A DNA stretch of 64,000 nucleotides from Bog-756 sp963710495 (GTDB lineage: Bacteria; Actinomycetota; Acidimicrobiia; Acidimicrobiales; RAAP-2). This document shows positions 52,756 to 62,577 of this stretch, piece after piece. The first letter of the stretch is position 1, and each line of letters begins with the position of its first letter. Both the position numbers and the translations under genes were made by a program. The stretch spans positions 682,001 through 746,000 of the forward strand of contig CAVQAI010000012.1 in assembly GCA_963710495.1 (NCBI GenBank). Direction: 5' to 3'. The notes under the pieces were generated by a model. It saw only the letters and a list, made by a program, of their open reading frames with translations, ran no database searches and had not been told where the DNA came from.

Positions 52756-52809
52756 CGGCGGGACGGGCCGGACCGGCGGGACTGGCCGGACCGGCGGGAC
52801 CGGTCGGCC
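52756..52809. repeat. Three tandem 18-bp repeats before an SDR gene
   Basis: Unit CGGCGGGACGGGCCGGAC. The second copy has one change; the third is more divergent. The array ends 19 bases before the SDR start and would be transcribed in its leader. Confidence 0.75.
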
Positions 52810-52828
52810 GGATCTACGCTCGGATGGC

Positions 52829-53644
52829 ATGAGCCTTCCCGCCCCCAATCCCGATCGGACCTGCCTCGTGACCGGAGCTTCGTCCGGCATCGGAAAGGAG
52901 ATCGCCACCCTGCTGGCTGCCCGCGGCCACGGGGTGACGCTGGTGGCCCGCCGCGAGGACAAGCTCCGCCAGCTGGCCGAGCAGCTGGCCACGCGCCACG
53001 GGGTCCGGGTCGAGGTGATGACCGCCGACCTCGCCGACGAGGCCTCGCGACGGGCCATCGCGCCCGAGCTCGAACGCCGCTCCCTGGCGGTCAACGTCCT
53101 GGTCAACAATGCCGGCGGCACCACCATGGGGCCGGTCCACCGGTCGGAGGTCGACCGGGAGCTGGCCCTGGTCCGGACCAACGTGGAGGCGGTCGTGCAC
53201 CTGTGCTCGGTCTTCCTGCCCGGAATGGTCGAGCGCCGGAGCGGGACCGTGCTCAATGTGGCCTCCACCGCGGCCTTCCAGCCCCTCCCCGGGCAGGCCG
53301 CCTACGGAGCGAGCAAGGCCTTCGTGCTCTCCTACACTCACGCCCTCCGAGGCGAACTGCGACCCACCGGAGTGACGGTGACGGCCCTCTGTCCCGGACC
53401 GGTGGAGACCGGATTTGCGGCGGCTGCAGGGATATCGGACAGCGAGGCGGCCGAAGCGATGCCGCGGATGATGTGGGTGTCCGCCGCCGAAGTCGCCCGG
53501 GCCGCGCTCAAGGGAATGGACACCAACAAGGCGGTGGTCATCCCGGGAGCGGCCAACCGGGTGTCAGCGGCGGCGGGATGGCTCGCACCACGGAGCGTGG
53601 TCGTCCCCATCGTGGCGAGCCGCCATCCGGCACTTCGGGCTTGA
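52829..53644 (+). CDS. Short-chain dehydrogenase/reductase
   Basis: A 271-residue SDR. The cofactor motif TGASSGIGKEIATLL comes near residue 14 and NNAGG near 92. The catalytic set is S (NVASTAAFQPL), Y and K (YGASKAFVLS). It is a classical NADP-type SDR with a C-terminal helical tail, like 3-oxoacyl or steroid-type reductases; the substrate is unknown. The ATG at 52829 is the last start before the cofactor motif. A frame 29 codons longer runs through the 18-bp repeats. Confidence 0.82.
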   Translation: MSLPAPNPDRTCLVTGASSGIGKEIATLLAARGHGVTLVARREDKLRQLAEQLATRHGVRVEVMTADLADEASRRAIAPELERRSLAVNVLVNNAGGTTMGPVHRSEVDRELALVRTNVEAVVHLCSVFLPGMVERRSGTVLNVASTAAFQPLPGQAAYGASKAFVLSYTHALRGELRPTGVTVTALCPGPVETGFAAAAGISDSEAAEAMPRMMWVSAAEVARAALKGMDTNKAVVIPGAANRVSAAAGWLAPRSVVVPIVASRHPALRA

Positions 53645-53715
53645 CGACGACCGGCCGACGGGGTGAGGGCCGAGAGGCAGGATTAGACGAAAGGCCTTCC
53701 GGGTAACTAGAACGG

Positions 53716-54048
53716 GTGGCGGTGTTCAAGCGCGCTGGTTTGCCGGCCTTGCCCCGGGTGACGCCGACCAGGCTCGAGACCTTCGGCGGTTGGGGTGAGG
53801 GGGTCGACGACCCCATGGAGGCCGAGGCCGCGGTGGTCTATGGCCAGTGGGCGGACCGGCTCTTCCTGACGGTCGCCTGCCTCTTCCTCTTGCCGGCAAC
53901 TGCCGATCTGGTCCTGTGGGCGGCCAGCCATTCCGTCGCCAGCCTGTTGGGCCCGGTGCCGCTGCTGCTTCTCTGTCTCGGGTACCTCTACCGGCGCAAG
54001 CGCTTCCGCCAGCAGGTGGGGCGGAGCGAGCGCGGCCGGGCGGCCTAG
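53716..54048 (+). CDS. Small membrane protein, unknown function
   Basis: A 110-residue protein from GTG 53716. Two hydrophobic spans (LFLTVACLFLLPATADLVLW, then LLGPVPLLLLCLGYLY) are followed by a basic tail RRKRFRQQVGRSERGR. This topology places both ends in the cytoplasm. No family is recognised. Confidence 0.55.
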   Translation: MAVFKRAGLPALPRVTPTRLETFGGWGEGVDDPMEAEAAVVYGQWADRLFLTVACLFLLPATADLVLWAASHSVASLLGPVPLLLLCLGYLYRRKRFRQQVGRSERGRAA

Positions 54049-54229
54049 AGACGGCGTCTCGGCCTGGTGCGCCGCAGCCCGGATCGCCGGGTCCAGGGGA
54101 TTCGCCCAACACAGCTCGACTTCGGATCCGTCCGGATACGATGACACCGTCATGAGCTGACCAGACGGGAAGGGTCAGAGGGCCCCGGCTCGTGTCGACG
54201 AATTGTTCGACGCGCCCGAGGAGCCCGCC

Positions 54230-55318
54230 ATGTCCATCGCACCTGCACCACCCATTGTCGCTGCACCGTCCATCGCATCGGCACCGAAGATCGAGCTGCA
54301 CGTCCACCTCGAAGGATCGGTGCGACCCTCGTTGCTGTTCGAGATCGCCGCCGGCAACGGCTTCGACTTGCCGGCGCAGAGCGAGGCCGAGCTCGCCGAG
54401 CTCTTCGAGTTCAGGGATTTCGACCACTTCATCGAGCTATGGATGGCGACCACGCCCGCGCTCAGGACCGAAGACGACTTCAGGCGCATCGTTGTGGCCT
54501 ACGCCGAAGAGGCGGCGGGGTTCGGCGCGGTGTACATCGAGGGGATTTTCACGCCGGTCGAGCGGATCGACAGTGGTGCCTCGTGGGACGAGGTGTTCTC
54601 CGGGTTCTGTGACGGTGCGATCGAGGCGAGGGAGCGCCACGGTGTGGAGGTCCGCCTCACGGCCGACACCCCGCGCCAGCTCGGCGTCGAGCCCGCCCTG
54701 GAAACGGCCAACTACGCCGTCAAGTACCGCGACCGGGGAGTCGTCGGTCTCGGTCTGGGCGGCCCGGAGGCCCCCTTTCCTCCCGAGCCGTTCGAGCGAG
54801 CCTTCCAGGTGGCGAAGGACGGCGGTCTTGGTTCTGTTCCCCATGCCGGCGAAGCCGCCGGGCCCGAATCGATCCGCGGTGCGATCGAGACGCTCCAGGC
54901 CGACCGGATCCGCCACGGGATCCGCTGCGTCGAGGACCCCCGTCTGGTGGAGGAGCTGGTGGATCGGGGCATCGTCTGCGATGTCTGCCCGATCTCCAAT
55001 GTCCGGACTCGCGTGGTCGACTCGATGGCCGACCATCCTCTGGCCCGCATGCTCGGCGCCGGGGTGTTGTGCTCGATCAGCACCGATGATCCGGCCATGT
55101 TCGACACCGATCTCGCCCGCGACTACCACGCCGCCGCCGAGGCCGGCTGCACCCCGGAGCGGGCGTTCGCCGCCGGGCTGGCCGGAGCGCTCTGTGATGA
55201 CGGGACCCGGGCGCGACTCCGCCAGGTCCAGGAGACCTTCGAGTGGGCGCCGGCGCGGCCGGGAGGCGACCCGGGCGGAGAACCGTCCGCCCGGGCCGAG
55301 CGAGGGCCGGATCGCTAG
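54230..55318 (+). CDS. Adenosine deaminase-family protein
   Basis: A 362-residue metal-dependent deaminase. The metal ligands are in KIELHVHLEGSVRPS and SVPHAGEAAGP. RIRHGIRC and ISTDDPAMF carry the later His and Asp residues. It deaminates adenosine to inosine, or possibly aminodeoxyfutalosine in menaquinone synthesis; the sequence does not decide. ATG 54230 has GAGGAG upstream; a TTG at 54203 is also in frame. Nine extra N-terminal Ala/Pro-rich residues stand before the barrel. Confidence 0.85.
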   Translation: MSIAPAPPIVAAPSIASAPKIELHVHLEGSVRPSLLFEIAAGNGFDLPAQSEAELAELFEFRDFDHFIELWMATTPALRTEDDFRRIVVAYAEEAAGFGAVYIEGIFTPVERIDSGASWDEVFSGFCDGAIEARERHGVEVRLTADTPRQLGVEPALETANYAVKYRDRGVVGLGLGGPEAPFPPEPFERAFQVAKDGGLGSVPHAGEAAGPESIRGAIETLQADRIRHGIRCVEDPRLVEELVDRGIVCDVCPISNVRTRVVDSMADHPLARMLGAGVLCSISTDDPAMFDTDLARDYHAAAEAGCTPERAFAAGLAGALCDDGTRARLRQVQETFEWAPARPGGDPGGEPSARAERGPDR

Positions 55319-55413
55319 TCTCGGTGTCCCGGGCGCGACTGGTCGAGCCCCGGCCCGGCGCGACCACTGACCCGGCCCGATGACCGGCGTGGCCCGACGA
55401 AAGGAGCAGCTCG

Positions 55414-56184
55414 ATGAGTCTCGATGGACGGGTGGCACTGGTCACCGGAGGAGGGCGAGGCATCGGGCGGGCCGTCTCCATGGGCCTGGCCGCCGACGGG
55501 GCCAAGGTCGCCGTCAACTTTCGCAAGGACGAGGAGTCGGCCAAGAGCACGGTGGCGGCCATCGAGGCGGCCGGGGGCTCAGCCGCGGCCTATCAGGCCT
55601 CGGTGGCGTCCTACGAAGAGGATGCCGCCATGGTCGAGCACGTGCTGTCCGACTTCGGGCACATCGACATCCTGGTGAACAACGCCGGGATCACCAATCG
55701 GGGGACACCGGTCGCCAAGACAGAGGTCGAGGAGCTCGAGCGGCTGATGGCGACCATGGCGTTCGGGTCGCACCACATGTCCCAACTGGTGCTGTCGAGC
55801 ATGCGAGACCAGCCGAGGGGCGACATCGTGATGATCTCGAGCCAGTCGGCCGTCACCACCGACCCGTACGGCGGTCCCTACAACATGGCCAAGGCGGCCC
55901 AGGAGGCACTGGCCTTCACGCTGGCCAAGGAGGAGGCCCGTTCCGGGATCCGGGTCAACGTCGTCGTGCCCGGGCTGGCCAACACCGACATGGGTCGCCG
56001 GCTGGTGAAGGCGGCCATGAAGGTCGACGACATCCACGAGCTGAACGGCCGGTTCCCGCTGGGGCGGGTGTGCGAACCGGAGGACGTGGCCGATGCCGTG
56101 CGGTTCCTGGTGGGCGCCGGCGGCTCGAACATCACGGGGCAACGGATCGTGGTCGACGGCGGGGGATTCGCCCGGTCGTCCTGA
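55414..56184 (+). CDS. SDR-family oxidoreductase (FabG-like)
   Basis: A 256-residue SDR. It has VALVTGGGRGIGRAVSMGLA at the N-terminus, NNAGITNRG near 90 and the catalytic YNMAKAAQEALAF. The C-terminus NITGQRIVVDGGGFARSS is typical of FabG-like 3-oxoacyl reductases. AAAGGAGCAGCTCG precedes the ATG. It begins the catabolic region and may reduce or oxidise an intermediate there. Confidence 0.82.
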   Translation: MSLDGRVALVTGGGRGIGRAVSMGLAADGAKVAVNFRKDEESAKSTVAAIEAAGGSAAAYQASVASYEEDAAMVEHVLSDFGHIDILVNNAGITNRGTPVAKTEVEELERLMATMAFGSHHMSQLVLSSMRDQPRGDIVMISSQSAVTTDPYGGPYNMAKAAQEALAFTLAKEEARSGIRVNVVVPGLANTDMGRRLVKAAMKVDDIHELNGRFPLGRVCEPEDVADAVRFLVGAGGSNITGQRIVVDGGGFARSS

Positions 56185-56191
56185 GGGTCGC

Positions 56192-56836
56192 TCACTCGCC
56201 CCACGACGCACCCCAGCGGTCGGGGAAGGCGACCTCGCCGACCGGGCGCCGGCGCGCCGGGCGGAGATCGTCGCCCAGGAGGTGGGCGACGGGGATGAGC
56301 GCCGCTTGGGTAGCGTTCTCCGGGATGCCGAGGAGCTCGGCCATCGCCTCGTGCTCCTCCAGGTGGACGGTGGTCATGGCCGAGGCCAGGCCGCGACTGC
56401 GCAGCGCGAGTTGGAGGCTCCACACCGCGGGGTAGATGGAGCCGTAGCGGGCGGCCAGGCGCGCCGGCGTGGGATCGCGGGCCGGGCGACCCATGATGCA
56501 GGCGACGACGATGACCGGTACCTGGTCGAGGTGCGAGGCGAGATGCCAGGCGCCCTCCAGCAGGCGACTTTCCGGTCCCTCCGCTCGGCTCGGGCGGCGA
56601 CCTCCCGACGCGGCGGTGAGCGCCGACTCGAACACGCCGCGCATGCCGGACTTGGTGGTGGGGTCGGTGATCACGATCCAGCGCCACAACTGAAGGTCGC
56701 CGCCGGTCGGTGCCTGGAGGGCCAGCTCCAGGCAGTCGAGCACCACGCCGCGGTCGACCGGCCGGGTGAGGTCGAGTCGGAGCCGCACGGTGCGGGTCGT
56801 GGTCAGGACCCAGTCGATGGTTCCCGGCTCGGCCAT
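56192..56836 (-). CDS. Nitroreductase-family protein
   Basis: A 214-residue flavoprotein of the nitroreductase superfamily: ALQAPTGGDLQLWRWIVITD near the FMN site, GSIYPAVWSLQLALRSRGLA and ENATQAALIPVAHLLGDDL. Members reduce nitro groups, quinones or enones with NAD(P)H and FMN. It ends eight bases from the SDR stop (convergent). It starts seven bases after the CoA-transferase stop, so the two are co-transcribed. Confidence 0.82.
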   Translation of the reverse strand: MAEPGTIDWVLTTTRTVRLRLDLTRPVDRGVVLDCLELALQAPTGGDLQLWRWIVITDPTTKSGMRGVFESALTAASGGRRPSRAEGPESRLLEGAWHLASHLDQVPVIVVACIMGRPARDPTPARLAARYGSIYPAVWSLQLALRSRGLASAMTTVHLEEHEAMAELLGIPENATQAALIPVAHLLGDDLRPARRRPVGEVAFPDRWGASWGE

Positions 56837-56842
56837 CGTCGA

Positions 56843-59299
56843 TCAGAGGGCGACCGGCGTCGTACCGATGACCTGCTCGGACCGCAGCACCGCCAGCTCC
56901 TCCTCGCTCACGCCGACGGCCCCCAGCACCTCGTCGGTGTGCTGGCCGAGGAGCGGCGCCGGTCGGCTGAACCAGGGGAGGGTGCGTGAGGAGTAGCGCA
57001 TGGGCCACCCGGGGAACCGCTTGGTGCCGACGATGGGATGGCGGACCTCCTCCCAGAAGGCTCGGGCATTCATCTGCTCGTCCAGGTCGACGTCGTAGGA
57101 GGGGACGACCGGCTCGGCATCGACGCCGACCGAGTGCAGCGCGTCCAGCGCGTCCTTTTGGCTCTGCCCGGCGAACCAGGCGGCGAGCTCGCCGTCGATG
57201 TGCGCGGCCCGGTCCGAGCGGCCGGCGGCGGAGTCGAGGCCGGGGTCGAGGGTCCTGGCCGGTGATCCGATCAGCCGGCGCAATGCCTGCCACTGCCGGT
57301 CGCTGCCGACCCGCAGGGCGATCCACTGGTCCGGGTCGGCGCAGGTGTAGACCCCCTGGTGGCCGAGTCCGGCGAGGCGGTTCCCCTGGCGGGCCATCAA
57401 GTGGCCGTAGACGGACTGCTCCAGCACCTGCTCGGCCACCAGCTGGGCGGTGAGGTCGATCATGGCCAGTTCGATCAGCTGCCCCTGGCCGGTCCGGGCC
57501 CGGTGCTCGAGGGCGCTCACCACGGCGAAGGCGGCATGCATCCCGGCCAGGGGGTCACAGATCCCGGGGATGATCGGGAGCCGGTCGGTGTAGCCGGTGA
57601 TCCAGGCCAGACCGGACACCTGTTCCATCGTGGCCGCAAACCCGGGACGATCCCGCCAGGGGCCCTCCAGGCCGAAGCCGGGCATGCGCACCATGATGAC
57701 CTCGGAATTGACCGCGGCCAGGCTCTCGAAGTCCAGCCCGAAGTGCTCCATCACCCGGGGCGTGAAGTTCTCGACCACGACGTCCGATTCCGAGACGAGC
57801 CGGAGGGCGAGGTCGCGACCCCGCGGATCGCCCAAGTTCAGGGTGACGCTCCGCTTGCCCAGGTTGGCCGAGTGGAAGATGCCGCCGAGCTCGTACCACC
57901 GGTCCACCGAGGCGTCGACGCGCACGGTGTAGCGCATGGGGTCGGGTCGCTGAACGGACTCGATCTTCACCACGTCGGCACCCAGCGAGGCCAGGTACTC
58001 GGTGCACATGGGCCCGGCCAAAAAGGCGGTGAAGTCGAGGATCCGCACCCCGGCCAGCGGGAGGGTGTCCGGGTCGTCGGCCGGATGCGAGGCGGCGGGG
58101 AAGGGCCGAGCCGCGTCCGGACGGACCCCCGAGCCGGGCGTGGTCGGGGGGTCGGGAGCGACCGCGGCCACGTGCGGGGCCCGCTCAGCCAGGGTCGGGG
58201 CGGCGCCCGGGGGACGGGGGTCGGTAATGTTCGAGCGGAACGGGGGACGCGGATGGGGGAACCCGCCACGTGGGTTGGCGTCGTAGATCCGGCGCGCAAC
58301 CACGTGCTCGATGCGGGGGAAGATCTCCCCGTTGCCGATCGGGACGGTCGGGATCCGGTAGAGCGAGCCGAGCTCGACCACCTCCTCGACCGTGCGCGGG
58401 CGGGTCCACTGCTCGATGGCCGACAACACGTCGGGACGGCCCCGGTTCAGTTGGTTGAACAGGGAGGCGTCGTCGGCCAGCTCCGAGCGCCCGATCATGT
58501 CGAGGAAGGAGTGCCACTGGACGGTCGTGATGGTGGCGAACCCGACGTAGCCGTCGATGCAGGGTTCGATGCCGGGGACCATCAGGAACGTCGAACGCTG
58601 ACGCTTCCCACCGGGCATGTTGGCCACCACCGACGGGTAGCAGATGAACGTGATGGCCAGGCACTCCAGTGCCGACACGTCGACCAGGTCACCGCGGCCC
58701 GACTGCCGTCGGGCGGTCAGGGCGGTCACCGCCCCCAGCGCACCGAAGGTCCCGACCGTCCATTCGGCCAGCCCGCCACCGACGGCGAGCGGCTCACGAT
58801 CGACGTCCCCGTGGACGGAGAGGGAACCGGCCAGGGCCTGGAGGAGGAAGTCGGAGGAGTGCTCGCCGCGGCGCGGCCCGTTGAGTCCGAAGGCCGACAG
58901 GTTGACCACCACCGACCCGGGATGGCGATCGGCCAGGGCACGCGCATCGACCGACGGCGGGTCACCCCCGGTCCGCCCTCCGAAGGTCGAGACGATGATC
59001 ACGTCCGACGCGCCGGCCAGGTCGTCGATGGCGCTCCCGCCCGACAGGTGCGCCGGGTCCATCACCAGGCTGCGTTGCGACGAGGCAAGGAACCGGAACA
59101 GGGCGCTGTCGGGGTCCCCGTCGAGGCCAACCGCACCCGACACCGACCAGCGCCGCAACCAGTGCCCCACTGGTGGTTCGACCTTGGTGACGCGCGCTCC
59201 GGCATCGGTCAGCAACTTGGCGCAGTACGCCCCGGCGACGTCGTTGGAGAGGTCGAGGACCTCCAGCTCACCGAGTCCGGGGAGGGGACCGCCGCTCAC
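56843..59299 (-). CDS. Double CaiB/BaiF (family III) CoA transferase
   Basis: An 818-residue protein made of two CoA-transferase III domains in tandem. The first is at about 1-390 (LEVLDLSNDVAGAYCAKLLT) and the second at about 435-818 (VRILDFTAFLAGPMCTEYLA). The catalytic Asp of the second lies in the ELAMIDLTAQLVAE region; the matching position in the first reads DLVDVSALECLAI. The family forms acyl-CoA by CoA transfer, and a linked pair mimics the interlocked dimer. GTG 59299 begins the first domain; earlier codons are Arg-rich and unlikely. It is divergent from the Rieske oxygenase gene. Confidence 0.85.
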   Translation of the reverse strand: MSGGPLPGLGELEVLDLSNDVAGAYCAKLLTDAGARVTKVEPPVGHWLRRWSVSGAVGLDGDPDSALFRFLASSQRSLVMDPAHLSGGSAIDDLAGASDVIIVSTFGGRTGGDPPSVDARALADRHPGSVVVNLSAFGLNGPRRGEHSSDFLLQALAGSLSVHGDVDREPLAVGGGLAEWTVGTFGALGAVTALTARRQSGRGDLVDVSALECLAITFICYPSVVANMPGGKRQRSTFLMVPGIEPCIDGYVGFATITTVQWHSFLDMIGRSELADDASLFNQLNRGRPDVLSAIEQWTRPRTVEEVVELGSLYRIPTVPIGNGEIFPRIEHVVARRIYDANPRGGFPHPRPPFRSNITDPRPPGAAPTLAERAPHVAAVAPDPPTTPGSGVRPDAARPFPAASHPADDPDTLPLAGVRILDFTAFLAGPMCTEYLASLGADVVKIESVQRPDPMRYTVRVDASVDRWYELGGIFHSANLGKRSVTLNLGDPRGRDLALRLVSESDVVVENFTPRVMEHFGLDFESLAAVNSEVIMVRMPGFGLEGPWRDRPGFAATMEQVSGLAWITGYTDRLPIIPGICDPLAGMHAAFAVVSALEHRARTGQGQLIELAMIDLTAQLVAEQVLEQSVYGHLMARQGNRLAGLGHQGVYTCADPDQWIALRVGSDRQWQALRRLIGSPARTLDPGLDSAAGRSDRAAHIDGELAAWFAGQSQKDALDALHSVGVDAEPVVPSYDVDLDEQMNARAFWEEVRHPIVGTKRFPGWPMRYSSRTLPWFSRPAPLLGQHTDEVLGAVGVSEEELAVLRSEQVIGTTPVAL

Positions 59300-59567
59300 C
59301 GGTCCGCCGCCGCCCACGACGGGTCGACCGCGGCGCGGGCCGAACGGCACTGGTCTCCGGCGATCGAACCGCCACGATTGTCGAGCCCTGGCAGGACCAC
59401 CCCCGACCCTTCTGCTCGCAGCCGCGCCGGCCCTGCGCACACGGAAACAGACCGTCGCGTCGGGCCCGGCGCCGGACTGGATAGGCGAACAGTATCCTGT
59501 TGGCCTGAAGGCGCAGTCAAGAGCACCGGAGCGCCTAAACCAGCACCGGAGGGGAGAGTCGACACCG

Positions 59568-60890
59568 ATGGTCATGACGATTGCTCGCGACGGCGAGTTG
59601 ATCGAGTCGGGGCGTCAGCACATCATCCCGAAGGAGCGCTACGTCGCCCGGGAGTTCTTCGACCTGGAGATGGAGCGGCTGTGGCCGCGGGTCTGGCAGA
59701 TCGCCTGTCGCGAGGAGGAGGTGCCCCGGGTCGGCGACTTCCTCGAATACGTCATCGGCGACCAGTCCGTCGTGGTCACCCGCAGTGAGCCCGACACGAT
59801 CCGCGCCTTCTACAACACCTGCCCGCACCGCGGGACCCGCCTGGCCACCGGGGTCGGCAACTTCTCGACCGGTGAGATCCGGTGCCGGTACCACGCTTGG
59901 CGGTTCGAGCTCGACGGAACCAACAAGGAGGTCGTCGACCGGTTCGACTTCCCGGACACCATGACCGACGACGATGTCTGCCTGAACCAAGTGAAGGTCG
60001 GCCGGTGGGGGGGCTTCGTCTTCATCAACATGGACCCCGCCTCCGAGTCGCTTGAGGAGTTCCTCGACCCCCTCCCCGGGCTCCTCGACCCGTACCGGTT
60101 CGAGAAGATGCGGTTCCGTGGCTATCGCTCGGTCATCCTGCCGGCCAACTGGAAGTGCGTGCTGGACGCCTTCAACGAGAGCTACCACGTCCAGGGCACC
60201 CATCCGCAGCTCCTGCGGTGGTCCGACGACACGGCCATCCGGTACGGGCCGCTCGGCAAGCACAATCACATGGGCAGCCTGGGCGAGATCAAGCGCGAGA
60301 TCCGACCGAGCCCTCGGCTCGGCCTCGGGCCCGAGGACTACGACGAGCGTGAGCTGTTGGCGGTGATGATCGACGAGCTCGGCGGTCTGTTCATGAAGGA
60401 AGAGCGCGAGCAGATCGAGGAGCTCAAGTACAAGCCGCTCCCCGAGGGCAAGTCGGCCATGGAGGCCTACAACGAGGTCCGCGTGCGACTCCTCCGCTCC
60501 AAGGGCAATGTCGACGACCTCACCGACGAGCAGCTGCTGAGCGCCGACGATGTGCACATCTTCCCCAACGTCGTGGGGCCGATCTACCCGGGGAGCACCA
60601 CGCTCTTCCGGGTCCGGCCGAACGGTCTCGACCCCGACAGCACGATCAAGGACCTCTGGACCCTGGAATGGGTGTCGCCCGATGACGACCGGGAGATGTG
60701 CGAGCGGAAGTTCTACCCCGACTGGGCGGCCAAGGACTGGGGACAGGTGACCAACCAGGACTACGCCAACATGGCCCACGTGCAGGCGGGGATGAAGTCC
60801 CGGGGCTGCACCGGCCTGCGGATGAACCCCCGCCAGGAGCACAACGTGATCCACATGCACGAGATCATCGACGAATACCTGTGCGCTTGA
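59568..60890 (+). CDS. Rieske non-heme iron oxygenase, alpha subunit
   Basis: A 440-residue oxygenase component. The Rieske 2Fe-2S ligands are CPHRGTRLATG and CRYHAW, near residues 80-105. The mononuclear iron site shows LDAFNESYHVQGTHPQL near residue 200, with two histidines. It hydroxylates an aromatic, terpenoid or N-methylated substrate with O2; the substrate is not identifiable. The ATG follows GGGGAG. The ferredoxin gene follows directly, but no beta subunit or dedicated reductase is seen, so it may be an alpha-only type enzyme. Confidence 0.9.
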   Translation: MVMTIARDGELIESGRQHIIPKERYVAREFFDLEMERLWPRVWQIACREEEVPRVGDFLEYVIGDQSVVVTRSEPDTIRAFYNTCPHRGTRLATGVGNFSTGEIRCRYHAWRFELDGTNKEVVDRFDFPDTMTDDDVCLNQVKVGRWGGFVFINMDPASESLEEFLDPLPGLLDPYRFEKMRFRGYRSVILPANWKCVLDAFNESYHVQGTHPQLLRWSDDTAIRYGPLGKHNHMGSLGEIKREIRPSPRLGLGPEDYDERELLAVMIDELGGLFMKEEREQIEELKYKPLPEGKSAMEAYNEVRVRLLRSKGNVDDLTDEQLLSADDVHIFPNVVGPIYPGSTTLFRVRPNGLDPDSTIKDLWTLEWVSPDDDREMCERKFYPDWAAKDWGQVTNQDYANMAHVQAGMKSRGCTGLRMNPRQEHNVIHMHEIIDEYLCA

Positions 60891-60971
60891 GGGCGGGATG
60901 TCCAGCATCTGTCGGGTGGTTCGCTCCGCCGGTGCCGACCCCCCGCCGGCGGCGTGCCGGGCACCCCGGAC

Positions 60972-61286
60972 ATGGTGACCGTCCGGGTGGAGCCGGCCGG
61001 ACTGGACGTCGAGGTCGGTGACGGCCAGAGCGTCATGGCGGCCGCCGAGGGCCAAGGCATCTTCTGGCCCACCGCCTGCCACGGGCTGGCCGAGTGCCAG
61101 ACGTGCTTCTTCGAGGTGGTGGGCGGCGAGGAGCACCTCGAGCCGCCCGGCCCGCTGGAGGCGGCCGCCCTCGGCCTGTTCGCCGGTCGTTCTTGGTACG
61201 GGGACAAGATCGTCCGCCTGGCCTGCCAGGCCCGCGTGAATGGACCCGTCACCGTCCGCAAGCCCGGTGTGCGGCGGGCGAGATGA
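60972..61286 (+). CDS. 2Fe-2S plant-type ferredoxin
   Basis: A 104-residue ferredoxin. Three clustered cysteines in ACHGLAECQTC and a fourth in RLACQARV make the 2Fe-2S site. The first loop differs from the usual C-x4-C-x2-C by spacing (C-x5-C-x2-C). It probably carries electrons to the Rieske oxygenase encoded 81 bases upstream. ATG 60972 is chosen because the fold begins at MVTVRVEP; a GTG at 60954 is in frame. Confidence 0.82.
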   Translation: MVTVRVEPAGLDVEVGDGQSVMAAAEGQGIFWPTACHGLAECQTCFFEVVGGEEHLEPPGPLEAAALGLFAGRSWYGDKIVRLACQARVNGPVTVRKPGVRRAR

Positions 61287-61398
61287 GGCAACGATGGTGC
61301 ACATGGTGCGTGCCCGGTCTGCACGGATGAGCCGACGATGAGGAAGACGATGAGCGCACGGCCGCGGCCGGTGCGTTTCGATCCGAGGAGGCGTCCCC

Positions 61399-62577
61399 AT
61401 GGGTAGGCGTGACCCCGTCATCGTGGGCATCGGCTGGAGCGACTACCCGGTCGCCCCCGAGCTCGACGCCATGGAGCACCATGCCCAGGCCTTGCGACGC
61501 GCCCTGGCCGACTCGGGGCTGGAGAAATCGGAGATCGACGGGTACATGACCGCCGGCACCGGGTTCCGGCCCAACATCGACGACGCGGCCAACATGGCCG
61601 AGTACCTCGGGATCGACCACCGCTGGATCGATGGCACCATGGTGGGAGGCAGCACGTTCGAGTTCTACGTCCAGCACGCGGCGGCGGCCCTCGAGGCGGG
61701 GATGTGCGATGTGATCCTGGTGACCTACGGCTCCGACCTGCTGTCCCGGATGGGGCGGATGCTCGGCACCACCACCATGTCCAGCGGGTCGGCCCGGGTG
61801 GGCGGGCCGTCGCAGTTCGAGTGCTCGTGGGGCAACGTGCTGGCGGGAGGGTACGCCCTGGCCGCTCGCCGACACATGTACGAGTTCGGGACGACGTCCG
61901 AACAGCTGGCGGAGATCGCCGTCGGCGTGCGCGAGTTCGCCACCCTCAACCCCTCGGCCCAGTACCGGGACCCGATCACGGTGGAGGACGTGCTCACGTC
62001 GCGCATGATCGCCGACCCGCTCCACAAGCTGGACTGCTGCGTGATCTCCGATGGGGGAGGGGCTTTCCTCATGACCACCCGGGAGCGGGCCCGGGACCTG
62101 CCCAAGGCTCCGGTGTTCGTCCTGGGTGCGGCGGCCGCCCAGACCCATTGGACGATCAGCCAGATGCCCGACTTCACGGTGACGGCCGCCGCCCGGTGCG
62201 GACCGGAGGCCCTCGGCCGGGCCGGCGTGCGCCCCGAAGACGTCGATACCCTGCAGCTCTATGACAGCTTCACCATCACCGTGCTGATGCTCCTCGAGGA
62301 CCTGGGGTTCTGCAAGAAGGGAGAGGGCGGGGCCTACGTCGAGACGGGCGAGCTCCGGCGGGGCGGGCGCCGGCCGCTCAACACGGACGGAGGCGGCCTC
62401 TCGGCCTGCCATCCCGGGATGCGCGGCATCTTCCTGATCAACGAGGCCGTCCGCCAGCTCCGGGGCGAGGCCGGTGCGGCGCAGGTTCCCGGGGCCCAGG
62501 TGGCGCTGTGCTGTGGCTCGGGGGGCTATCTGTCCTGTATCGGTACCGTCGTGCTCGGGACGGAGGGCCGGTCATGA
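61399..62577 (+). CDS. Thiolase-like protein lacking the N-terminal Cys nucleophile
   Basis: A 392-residue SCP2-thiolase-like protein. The position that carries the nucleophilic Cys in thiolases reads TMVGGSTFEFY, with no Cys. The C-terminal loops keep GGGLSACHPGMRG and ALCCGSGGY. This pattern is that of Ltp2-type retro-aldolases, which work with a DUF35 partner on steroid or related acyl-CoA side chains. A DUF35 gene follows with an ATGA overlap, which strongly supports that role. The start ATG follows GGAGGCGTCCCC. Confidence 0.8.
   Translation: MGRRDPVIVGIGWSDYPVAPELDAMEHHAQALRRALADSGLEKSEIDGYMTAGTGFRPNIDDAANMAEYLGIDHRWIDGTMVGGSTFEFYVQHAAAALEAGMCDVILVTYGSDLLSRMGRMLGTTTMSSGSARVGGPSQFECSWGNVLAGGYALAARRHMYEFGTTSEQLAEIAVGVREFATLNPSAQYRDPITVEDVLTSRMIADPLHKLDCCVISDGGGAFLMTTRERARDLPKAPVFVLGAAAAQTHWTISQMPDFTVTAAARCGPEALGRAGVRPEDVDTLQLYDSFTITVLMLLEDLGFCKKGEGGAYVETGELRRGGRRPLNTDGGGLSACHPGMRGIFLINEAVRQLRGEAGAAQVPGAQVALCCGSGGYLSCIGTVVLGTEGRS

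Noticed and set aside
57359..59788. Very long open frame opposite the CoA transferase
   Set aside because: Composition is His/Gly/Arg-rich without motifs, and the other strand carries two intact CoA-transferase domains.
59535..61430. Long minus-strand frame opposite the Rieske and ferredoxin genes
   Set aside because: Shadow of two genes with intact metal-binding motifs.
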